Source: Diospyros lotus (Eukaryota > Streptophyta > Magnoliopsida > Ericales > Ebenaceae). Taken from it: DNA of 64,000 nucleotides. Of this stretch, positions 23,928-35,900 are shown in pieces; within the stretch, counting starts at the first letter, position 1; the number at the start of each line of letters is the position of its first letter. The DNA lies in NCBI RefSeq assembly GCF_014633365.1, contig NC_068350.1, positions 39,547,119 to 39,611,118 of the forward strand, read 5' to 3'. Under the pieces are notes generated by a model that worked only from the letters and a program-made list of their open reading frames with translations, was not told where the DNA came from and did no database searches. Position numbers and translations under genes: made by a program.

Positions 23928-26900
23928 ATGCTCAAAGCTATCCAAATGCTGGGTTCATCTTCCGGGATCGTTTCGCACCGGTTGAAGCCCCATGGAAATT
24001 GTGGGCTCTCCTTGGTTTCAGTCTCTTCCAAGCCCTCGCCTTCTTCTCCAACAAGACCCCCAATGGCTACTTCTTTGATGATGCCAGATTTTTCACTTCT
24101 CAAGAGGCGTAATTTCATACCGGCTCGGATGTCATGTACTCGTTCCGAGTCAAACCCAGATGCGGCATCGTCATCGGCATCGTCGTCGTCGTCTTCTCCT
24201 GTTAGGTTTCAGTCAACTGTGAGTTTTCTTGATTGCTTATTCGGGGTAATTTTGGTGGGTTTGGTTTGGATTGGATTTCTTGGATGTTTCTTGCATTTGG
24301 TTAGGTGCGCCCCTGCGAACTTGTTGATTTCTGGACAAGGTACTGAGATGATGTTTTCTTCTTTAATTGAATTTAGGGATCCTAGAACGTGTTATTTATA
24401 CAAATTTATATATGTTTGTTGGTTTTGAGTTGAAGTTCTTGAGGGTTTGTTGCATTTTATATGGTGGGCTATCTATTTTATAGCTCCAGTTGCACACAAA
24501 GCTATCTAATGTTAATAAGACAAAAGGAGACTGTTTTACTTAGTGTAAATGAGAAATGAGCATAAGTGGTTTACTTGAATATTGGAAATGAGGTTTTATA
24601 ACATTTATATTTTGTTTACTCTCTTCCTTTCCATTTGGTTTGATGTCAGGTTAACGAAGGTTCTTTTCTGTATAGAAGTATAGCCCACTGCCCCAGCGTT
24701 ATTGGATGCTATCTGTTTTTGTGGTATGCTGATACAATTAAAGAGGGCAAACCTAGAAGAACATCCTCCTAACAAATCAAAACTAGTGAGTATCCATGGA
24801 TGATCTTCAAGAAAGATCATTTTTCAAATGATAAAAAGAAGAAAAGAAGGGAATAGAAAAGCTTGTTGGGGTTAGGAAGTGGAGATATTAGTTCTCATAA
24901 ATTTCTTCTAATTGGATATGATGCTAATAAAAAAGAAACTTCTTGCTGCTGCCCACCTTGCACAAAAATGTAGTAAAACATGCAGCAGACATCATGTCAT
25001 GGCAGTTGACCAGAATACAAAGTTATTGTGTTCCAGTTTACTTCTAGACCATGGAAAGATGAAAAGGGAAATTTATTGTGGAGCATGCATGGGGCTTCTT
25101 ATTGATATTCTTAGGGTCAATTAAGTTTGTTTTTTGTTGTTTTGTGTGTGTGTGTGTGCGTGCAAGCGTATGTGTTGTATCATCTAGGTTTGGACATGCT
25201 TAATGATTTTTTGTTTAAGGTGTTGTTTAGTAGTTTTAGTAATTTCTGGAAATGGGCTATAGGATTGCCAACGAGTTGTGTTATGGGTCAACCATGCTAT
25301 TTTCTCTTATGCGGGCTTTTTGTAGGTTTAAAATACTAGTTGGGGAAATTCTCTTATTTCATATTTTAGTGATTGTTCTCGTAAACCATGCTGTGTAATG
25401 GTTTTCGCGAAAGAGAGTATGGACATGAGAATATGAACCTATTGTTAATTTGATAATATTTCTTTTTCATGAACTTGTGTAGGGTTTAAGGGATAATACA
25501 TAAGGACATTTTTTTGGGATATCTAGAGCTTTGCCAGCCTCCCGCTCCTCTAATTATTCTCCTTTACGAAATTGCTGTTCTTGCGATTGATAACTTGGAA
25601 CAATCTGCTTTCCTGTCCCAAATCCCCAATCTGTTGCTTTCAATTCATTTCTGACCTTTTCCAGCCCTTTGGACACTAATGCCACATTAATCCTTCAATC
25701 ACCATCCAGTTAATCAGTAAACCCTGCAACCATTCTTTTAAAATTAAAGTCTCTTTCAATGGATACTTAATAAAAGGTCCCTTCAATCTTTTAGATCCCT
25801 AAACCTGGCAATTTTGCATAGCCAAATGTCAAGGAAAAAAACTTCGTGTTGGTAGCATTAGCCCTTGTTTCCTAAACAGATCTTACACTGTCTTTCTATA
25901 GTGTATGCTTTTCTTAAGAGGAACCCTTTCCCTTTCAGAAGAATGGTGTACAGAGTGTGGCAAAATACTTGGAACATGTTCTGAAATTTTCAGGAAAGAA
26001 GAAAAAAAAAAATGATACAACATTTATGATTACCTTGCTTCACTTTCATTGGACACTTTTTCCATGAGAAATGGATCATTTCAAATTAAAAATTAATAGC
26101 ATGGAGATGGTACAGATAATAAATGTACTGGTCATAAGTATATATTTGTTCTCTGACTACTGGTGCTTGAAAAATGCTGTTGCTGAAACATGCAACTTGC
26201 TGAGTAGATTTGGATGGTAGAGACGAGGTGTCTCGAGTTGTGTGCTAACAGTCAAAAGTGTTTGTCTTGTCAACAAGAACAGAAAGTTATCCCTGCTTGT
26301 GCTTAGGGATAATTCCTAAGTCAAAAATTTGACCGGGTTGGAATAAACAACAGTAAGAAGAATAAGAAGTTTAGGGTTGTAGTTATGCATACCCAATTTT
26401 AGTGCATGTCTGTCATTTTATGGGTCCCAAGTATAGTAATTGCTTGGGAGGTTGAAGTCGCTTGCTAATATGCATTAGTGGCTTGTAGCTACTTGCTCAT
26501 GATTTGAGATCATGGGTTATCATGTGTCATCTGCCATAAATGCTGTTGTCTCCCATAATCGGTAAGGTAACAATCCCATTTGTGAGTAATTGTACCCTGT
26601 GATGCCATGTTGTGCCCTAATTGATATGTAATTGTTTCCACTTTGCCATGATGGATGGTAACTACCATGACTAGTAACCCTTTTTTTTCATGTGCTATGA
26701 TTGGTCGGTAACCAACCATTGCTTGCCTATTAGTATATGGTATCATTGTGGTTAGTGCCATGTGGCTAATGAAGTCTAAGTAATTATCTCAAAATTACGT
26801 CCTTGTCCATGGGTATCCATAGTTTCTAGTAAAAGTGGCTAGGTAGTGTGCACCCTGTTGGAATAATCCCCCAGCTCCGTATCACTCAGTCACACTCTAA

Positions 26901-29900
26901 TTCACAACCGAAACATTCCCTGAATCACTCACTCGAAAACACACACAAGATTTGCGATAAACCAGAAAACAGATCAACAACCAAACAATCAAGAACACCA
27001 AGAATTTTATCCTGGTTCGGTCTTTTGCAAGACCTACATCCAGACTGCCCTAGGCTCTTTATCTTCACTATCTTGAATGAACTTTGAAAAAGGATTACAT
27101 GCACTAATCTATCTCTCCAGCCTTATACACATAACTGCTGAGAGATTTCCCTACCCAAAATACAAAGATATACCCTCTAAGTACTCAAGTAGAAATCAAC
27201 GCATACTCCTCTCTTTCTCCCTTCCCAAGACAGAATAAAGCACACCTAAAAAGCTAACACCCGACCTCTATTTATACAGCATAGAGGCGGTAACAGACAA
27301 CTATCAAAATCTATTGGAAGTTACAACTAACTAACCGATTTAACAAATCTGCTAACTAACCATTCTAGAAACAAACCTTATAGAATAAAAAACAAGGGAT
27401 ATACAAATGCTAACAGCAAAAGAAAACAACTCTCTCGAGACATACAAGCTAATCTAATATAAGTGATTTACAACACACCCTAAGCTATTTGTCTATTAGC
27501 CACATGTGGGACATGTTTGACATGTTTCTTAGTCACGTGTCAATTCATTGCTTGTCCACAATTTTCCCCTAATTAGATGCCATACCCCCCCCCCCCCCCC
27601 CCCCGGTCCAGGTATTGAACCTTAGGAAGTAATATGAAAAACCTTCTACTTTGACATGGGATTTTTTTTTTTTTTTTAAGTGAAGGATTTTTCCTACTGC
27701 CATGTGTGCGTGGTATGGCAGGGTGTTATCAACTTACACATGTTATCTCCTTACCATGCCCTTGTTTATCACCCTACTTGGTAGGGTGTCTGTCTCCCCG
27801 CTAGGCAAGTAGGGTGTTATCTCCCTACCTTTCTTTATCTTGTTATTTGGCTTGGCAGGTGCTTATCACCCTACATGGGAAGGTGTTTATCTCCTTACTT
27901 AGCTAGTAAGGTGCTAGTTCCTTAGCACCTACTTGGTAGGTTCTTATCACCTTACTTGGCAAGGTGTTTATCTCCTTGCCTAGTGCATAGAGTATTATCT
28001 CTGTACCTTACCTTATCACCTTCCTAGCTGGTAGGGTGTTATCTATCTGGTAGTGTGCTATCTCCCTATCTTACCTTGTCACCCTACCTAGCAGGTGTTT
28101 CCCACTTTACCTTAACACCCACCTAACAAGGTGTTTATCTCCCCACCTAACTGGTAGATAACACCCTACCCACTTGGTAGGTGATAAGGTAAGGTATGGA
28201 GATAACACCTTACTGGCTAAGTAGGGAGATAAGCATTGTGCCTGTTAGGGTAATAAGCACTTGCCAAATAGGGAGATAAGATAGGGTGGGGTGATAAGGT
28301 GTCATATGGAGATAACACCCTACCTTCTAGGTAAAGAGATAAGTACCTTGCCAGGTAAGGTGATAAGACAAGCTAGAGAGATAATGCCCTACCAGCTAGG
28401 TAGGGTGAAAAATAAGGTAGGGAGATAACACCCTACTTTGCTAATGGGGAGATAAACACCTTTCCAAGTACAAAAATAAATACCCTACCAAGAAAGGTGA
28501 TAAACAAAGGCAAGGTAAGGAGATAATGTCCTTTCCAGAGTGAAAAAAAAAAAGAGGAAAAATTAATTTATTAGTTGTGTGGAGCTTCACACGCACGCAT
28601 GCTAATAGGAAAAATTTCTCACTGGAAAAAAAAAAGTATTGTGTCAAAGTAGAAGGTCCACATAAACACCCTACCAAGTAGGGTGATAAACAAGGGCAAG
28701 GTAGGGAGATAACACTCTGCTAGAGTGAAAAAAAAAAGAGAAAAAAATTAATTTCTTGCTTGGGTGGACCTTACTGTGCACATATGCTAAGAAGAAAAAT
28801 TCTGCAACTGAAAAAAAAAAATCTTGTGTCAAAGTAGAAAGCGTAGGCAAATTTTTAGTATTATTTTTTAAAGTCCAATTCCTGGACAAAGAAAGTGGGG
28901 GGCATCTAATGAGGCAAAAATTGTGGACTAGTAGTGATTTGTCATGTGGCTAAGAGACACATTAGACAAGTCTCAGATGTGACTAACAAACAAATAGCTT
29001 AGGGTGCACATTACTTGGCCACCCTTGCTTGAAAGACACAATGGAGACTCTTATGGGCGGAGACATAACTATGCAATAGTTACTTAGACTCTATTAGTCA
29101 TGTGAGGGCAATGATTACCTACAAATCGAGGCACATGGCAAAAGGGGGTTGCTAGTCATGGTGGTTACCTTCCATCATGATAAATTGGAAAGAATTGCTA
29201 ATCAATAAGTGTGGAGCATGGTATAATGGAGGATTGTTACTCGCAGATGGGATCATTATCTTACCAGTTATGGGAGACAATTGCAATCTTGGAAAACGAT
29301 GCATGATAGCCCATGATCTCAAGTCATGGGCAACTAATAGCAATTTGCTAATGCCTATCTCAACCTCCTAGGCAATTACTATACATGGACCTATAAAGTG
29401 ATTGAAAGGTAGTAAGGGTATGCATAACCACAACCCTAAACAACTTATTCCCTACTATTGTTTATTTCAACCCTGTCAAATCTTGACTTGGGAATCAAAG
29501 AGTTTATCCTTGGGCACAACCCAGGGTAACTTTCTACTCTTGTTGATAGGACAAACACTTTGACTGTTAGCACACAACTTGAGATGCCTTGTCTCTGGCT
29601 TCCAAGTCCACTTGGCAAGTTGCAGATTTTAGCAGCAACACTTGCATCTACTAGCAGAGAAAACTGTATTGATGGAATGTTAGAATGAACTTTGATGTGC
29701 ATGCAAACTAATATTTTCTTTCTTCTTCTTCATGTATCGTCATGTTAGCTTGAACTTAAAACTGCAAATTAATGTGTGATCTAGGATTTGTATGTTTTCA
29801 TCCTTTTCTTCTTTCCATTCTCTCCTGTTTCTGTCTACAAATTGCAATGATATCTACCAAAATGCAGGGGACCACTCGTAAGATAAATTTCTGTCAGTCA

Positions 29901-32900
29901 TGTGGTGGACCCATGAAGCATGAGATACCTGATGGGGAGGAGAAGTTGAGAGCTATTTGCACACTTTGCGGGAAAATTGCCTATGAGAACCCCAAAATGG
30001 TAAGATCATGTAATGGAAGCTCATGTTTTGGTAGACATTTATAATTTGATGTGCAGAAATTCCTATAGAAGTCAAACAATTATGGGGCCTCATTGTACAT
30101 ACACTGTTCTCCCCATGTTTTATGTGTCATGAGAAAAGGACTAGGTCCAATGTGTTTTATTAAGTACACTCGAAAATAATCTATTTCTTAACATTTAAAT
30201 TTGAATTATCACTATTATTGTTCTATATGTTGAATTTCATCTCAAGTTACATTTTCTTTAGGATTGTAATGTGCTGTGCCTGTTGATTTGTGCAATTTTG
30301 GAAAGGGAAGGGAAGTGTGAAGATATTTGGTTGTGTTGTATCAAAAGAAATCATGACTCTGCGATCATGACTTCTGCAGTTGCCACATAAGAATAATCTA
30401 TATTGCAAGAAGAAATGATGATGATTTAGAAAAAAAAGTTTCATACCTAAGATATGCAACTTCTCAATGTTCTATGTTGGCCAAGTATATTGGCTTTTGC
30501 TATATTTGTCAAGAAAGCTGGTGGAATCTACTGAACCCATAGTTTTGAAAGGCGCGAGATGCAAAGGGTCCTGGAGCCTAAGGCGCGAGGCGCGCCTTTG
30601 CGAAGCGAGGCGCACCTTTTAGAAAAAAAACTCAAAATCTTGTAAAATCATAAAAAACTATCAAATTATCAATAATAACACATGCATATCATTAATGTTT
30701 CATTATTTTCAAATTCTAAACTAACAACATCAAAGTTAATTCATTCATCATGTAATTTCTAAACTAGAAACATCATCAAAGTTCAAACTTAAAGTTTCAA
30801 ACTCAAACAAGTACCAATCATCGTGCAAAGTTCTAAACAAACATATAAACACTACAAGTCCACAATCAATAAAGAAGTTTTAATCATCATCATCATCATA
30901 CCCTTCACCAAATTGAAAATCATCATCTTACGGTACCATATTTTGCTCATCCCTGATTCCCTGTTATTTTTCTTCTTTTGCATGTACTCTCCAATCTCTT
31001 GTTTTATTGATAGAGGACATTTTGGAATAGCTTTAGTATTCTCCACAATCAATAAACACTACAAGTCCACAATCAAGAAAATGCTTTCATTTTGAAAAAT
31101 GCTATTTTTCTAGGTCTAGAAGATTAGCGCATTTTTTCTAAATTTGGAAGATTTGGGCATTATAAGGAGACATATAAGAAAATGTTTTCATTTTGAAAAA
31201 CCATCTCCCGGTATTTTGATAGTTAATATTCATTGTTGTTAAAATGATTTTTAATGAATTTTTCAAGAAATAGTAGATATGTATTTTGGGGGTGGTCAAA
31301 TCGTTAAATCCTGAGTTTGTACTAAAATCAAAATTCTATTTTCTTATTGTTATGGATTTTGATTTTTTAGATATTTTTATTGAATCCAAATGGGGGGTAC
31401 TTTCTTATTTACATTTATGTATTAAAGTAAATGGAACTTAAACTAAATAAATGTAAATAAGTAGTGATGTATACATGCTGAAGCTGAGAAGAGGGGATGC
31501 TGGAGAGGAGAGGAAGAAAGGATGCAGGCGCGGGTTTCATGAGGCGCGCCTCTCGCCTCAGCGCCTCACCTTGCAAGGCGAGCGCCTTGCAGAAACCGCC
31601 TCGCCTCAGCCCAGGCGAGGCGCCAAACTGGTGCCTTGCGCCTAGGCGCGCCTTTAATAACTATGACTGAACCTTACACGTTTGACACTGTTGAAGGATG
31701 CAAGTTTTCTTCTTCTCTTAGGTTGCTTGGATTGTGTAGAAGGACGAAATTTTTCTTCTTCTCTTAGCTTGCTTGCGTAATATGGTTGAAATGCTATTTA
31801 TCAAAAAGAAGACAACAGATATGGTCAGAAGGAATACGACCCTCGGCCCATAGATTGATGTAATGCTACATATGCATGTAGATATTATTTTCACTTAATA
31901 AAAATTGTGATAGAATACTAATAATACAATCTTTCACCATTACAAAATTGTAAAAGGATATTAACTATACAATTTTCCACCAGTTACCATTAGCACCTTC
32001 CGAACCATCATGCTGTTGATGGTAATATCACTGCTGCACATTGGTGTGCTTTTTAGAAGTACTTCTTGTGCATGTAGAATCCCTTAACTTTATTGCTTTA
32101 CAACATATTTACCTGTGTCAGTGGGGAAGTTGTCATCCATCCTTTGTCCAAGTCTTATCAATCCTAGTTCTTAATACTCTTTTACCATGTATAGATAATC
32201 AGCTGCCCTAAGATAACCATTGGACTTGATAGGGATATTTTCCTATTTTGATTTTAAAAATAAGATTTAGATTAGGTTTTATCTCGTTCTGTTTTGATTG
32301 ATCATAGTTGTATGGATAATAGAATTTTATTTGATTTAGGGATTAGATAGAATTGCATTTGATTTTAGAGATTATAATCATATTTTGATTAGCTGTTATG
32401 TTTAGATAGGTTATCTTTTAATTGCCTATAAATAGTCAACATAATGTAACCTTTTATTCAGCTTTGTATGATTGAATAATATGATTTCCCCTACTGTCCT
32501 GCATCAAATTTGGTATCAGAGCAGAATTTTCATCAGCTGTCATCAGTTCTACATGACCAAACCATCATTGTTGTCAACTCACAGCAATGGCCGCACAGCA
32601 ACATTCCTTCATCAGCCACCATCATCATAGCAATGGCAAAGAATCACAATCCTCATCACTAAGCCATCAAGCCATGGGAGCAGCAAGTTTGTCTTACTTT
32701 GAGCAAGTTGGTGATGACAACAATACTCGACAACTAATGACACAGTCTAGATTCACAAAACTCAAGGGCGACTTTTTCTCCCACCTACGGAGAATGATAG
32801 GGATATTTTTCTATTTTGATTTTAAAAATAAGATTTAGATTAGGTTTTATCTTGTTTTGTTTTGATTGATCATAGTTGTTTAGATAATAGAATTTTATTT

Positions 32901-35900
32901 TATTTAGGGATTAGATAGAGTTACAGATTTTAGAAATTATACTCATATTTTGATTAGTTGTTATCTTTAGATAGGTTTTCTTTTAATTGCCTATAAATAG
33001 GCAACATAATGTAACCTTTTATTCAGCTTTGGATGATTGAATAATATGATTTCCCCCCTTAAGTTTTTGTGTGTGTGTGTGTTCTCTTCTCCCTACTTTC
33101 TGCAACTCTCTCTCTCTCTCTCTCTCTCTTTCTCAGTTTTTCCTTCATCTTGCTTCTTCTTCTTGGCTTCTTCTCTTCTCCAGCTTCTTCTGCTTAATCT
33201 CTTATCTTCCTACTGTCCTGCATCAGGACCTTTATGATACTATGGCTTTAAATGCCTCCATTCATAATTCTATATTGACATATTGGAAATCTCCATGCTT
33301 CTGTGCAATCGTGAATTATTTCATATTTTATGTTCAGTTAATTTTGCTGCTAGGAAACCAGCTTTTGCATTCCATTTACAATTGTTGTCCACTTCTTTTT
33401 CCAACTTTGATATTGTAATCCTTTGAGAGGGGAGCATTCTTGTAGATATTTTTTCTTGGTGCTCTCCGTATTGGGTTTTCATTGGGATACTATGTGGAGT
33501 TTGAAAGCATCCCCTTGGGCGGATTTTTTTTTTTATTTGTTGAGACTGAGAAGGAAGAAGAAAAAGAAAATTGAGAGAAAACTGAAAGAAGATTGTATTC
33601 TTAAATTCTGTAATGAGATCTCAAAATGATACAATGAGTTTTGTTGAGTTTATACACTAAACTTAAATTCTAACAAATAAACTGTCTTCGACAGCTGGCA
33701 GTAACAAACTAAGCAAGCAACTGCCGTTTGTTTTAACAGAACGGAACTAACTAGTCTTACAGAAAACTGAGAATAAAACTGTTGACTACTAAAAATAATA
33801 CTACACTTTCTTCTCTTCTTTTCTTCTCCTCTTATTCATACACAGCAAAAACTAGGATTATCCTTAACAGAGACAGTGGGTTGAAGTTCCATCCTCACTA
33901 TCAATAATCTCCAGAGGGAGGTTTAAGTCTTGTTAGACTGATATTTGTGTGGTGAGTTGGTGGATCATTTCATTCTTCACTACCAGGTGCCCAGGGATGG
34001 TTGTGATATATTGTCTCCTGTTCTCTCTGGTTGGTGGGTGGTGCCAACCACAATTTTGGATGATTTATATTCTTATTGTCAAGGCTCCTCAATTAGGATG
34101 CTAAGAAGCGTTTCTACTCCATCATATGTCTTTGGCAATTGAGCTATAGGAGAAGTGTTCCAAAATTATAAAGCAGTTGATTCATTGCTTGAAAGCAACT
34201 ATTCTTGTCTCCACTTTTTCTGGATGTGAGAGGGCTCTCTGTTTTCTTTATATTTTGTGGCTTTTGGATGAACTTTAAATGCCTGTAGATGTATAGACCT
34301 TCAATTTGCTTTCATATTTATATCGGGATTACACTTCCTAAGGCTGTTTATTGTATGATACCATTACTAAACAAAAAGGGTGTCCCTAGTGCACAAGGGT
34401 CCTCACTTTGCAAGGGTTGGGAGAGGGTTGTTTTTGTACACAACCTTACTCTTACTTTGCAAAGAGGCTATTTCCATGACTCAAACTTGTGACCTACAAA
34501 TCGCAAAGGAGCAACCTTGCCATTTCTACCAAGGCTCACAAATCTACTGGCTCCACCTATATGCCTTGACCTTGGTGTGAGAAGCTATTTCTGTTTGTGC
34601 ATTTGTGGATGCATTGACCCGGTTCATAGTTGAGTCTTTGTTTGCCTAAATGATTATTATCCTGATCAACCCCATTTTCTCATAATGTCCTATAGACATT
34701 TTATTCTTCTTGATTAACTAGAAGATTACACTATTTCTTTGTCTCCAAATATCTTTTATGAATCTAAGCTAGTACTTGACAGCATGCTCCTCCTAGGTAC
34801 TGTGTATTGAGGACTCAAGGGGCCAATATGGCGTGCATGCATGTCTTTGTGCATATTTTAATGGCTAAAATGTTAGTACAGGTATGGGTAGTAACACACT
34901 ATGTTTATATAAAAATACATTATTGTGCTGTGAGTTGATGTAGGAAAGCAAAGGTTATATATTGCTTACAGAACACCCCATGTCTGATGATTGAAACCTG
35001 GAGAGGTGAATATGTTTTGCTGAGTCTAATTACTAAGGGGTGGAACTGTGGATTTCATTGTCATTTATGATGTGACTTGAAGATATGGAAAATGAAAGGA
35101 TTATATATTGCTTAGAGATATCTGGTGTCTCAAGCTTCACATGAATTCTGTGCATCTGTCTACCTCAAGGGTTGGATTTTCCTAAGTCTATTGGCCAAGA
35201 GATAGAGCTGCAGATTATACTTTTTTAATGTTGTAAATTGAAGATTTAGCAAAGTAGAGGACTATATGTAGCTCAAAGATTCTCTTCTAAGTTGAATATT
35301 ATGCTTCTTTCCACATCTAGAGTAGATAAATATCTCTTGCTGAGCATATTGATCTAGAGAAACACTGCAGATTACATTGACCTAATAAACTTGCATCTCA
35401 TTATAATTTTACCTTTCTGACCAAGGAAAAGCTCATGCTCTTTGAGACTGTGTTCTGATTAATGTACTATCTGGTTCAAAGTGGACCTTGTTCTGTAGTA
35501 TGCTATATACCTTGAGAGTAAATACTTATGGATTTGGATGTCATTAAATCCATCTTTGTTTCAATCTGTTATTTCAGGTTGTTGGTTGCCTCATTGAACA
35601 TGAGAACAAGATTTTACTTTGCAAGCGAAAAATTCAGCCATCTTATGGTCTTTGGTATGGATTGCATGGATGCATGATTAACTCAGAACGAAACAGTTAT
35701 TTATATTTCTTCAAAGTAACTGATTCAATCAATTTCTGAAGGCTTGTGAAATAGAAAAATTACAGTCAAGGAAAAAACTATACCTATCTGTTTCTGAGCT
35801 AGTTATTAGAATGATGGCTGCTCAGCATAGGTATATTGAATAAAATTTCTTTGATCTTAAATGTGCAGGACTCTTCCAGCTGGTTACATGGAGATTGGAG

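Larger units (their letters stand above)
26150..29665. mobile_element. Fold-back element with long inverted arms in NUDT23 intron 1
   Basis: Two arms of about 1.4-1.5 kb are imperfect reverse complements. Left-arm blocks CTGTTGCTGAAACATGCAAC (about 26177), GTTGTGTGCTAACAGTCAAA (about 26236), TTAGGGTTGTAGTTATGCAT (about 26371) and CCCTAAGCTATTTGTCTATT (about 27478) recur reversed near 29640, 29580, 29435 and 29000. The arms converge on an array of GGTAGGGTGTTATC-type repeats centred near 28150, where orientation flips. The left arm is interrupted by a solo LTR. Long arms suggest a fold-back or TIR-MULE type element. No transposase is present and I could not find the target duplication, so the ends are approximate. 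Confidence 0.75.

Noticed and set aside
27700..28520. Repeat array as a CRISPR or coding tandem repeat
   Set aside because: Orientation flips at the centre, units are degenerate, and long inverted arms explain it as a fold-back element core.
33538..33869. Another solo LTR (TGTTGAG to TTAACA)
   Set aside because: The flanks TTATT and GAGAC do not match, and no second copy is present in the window.
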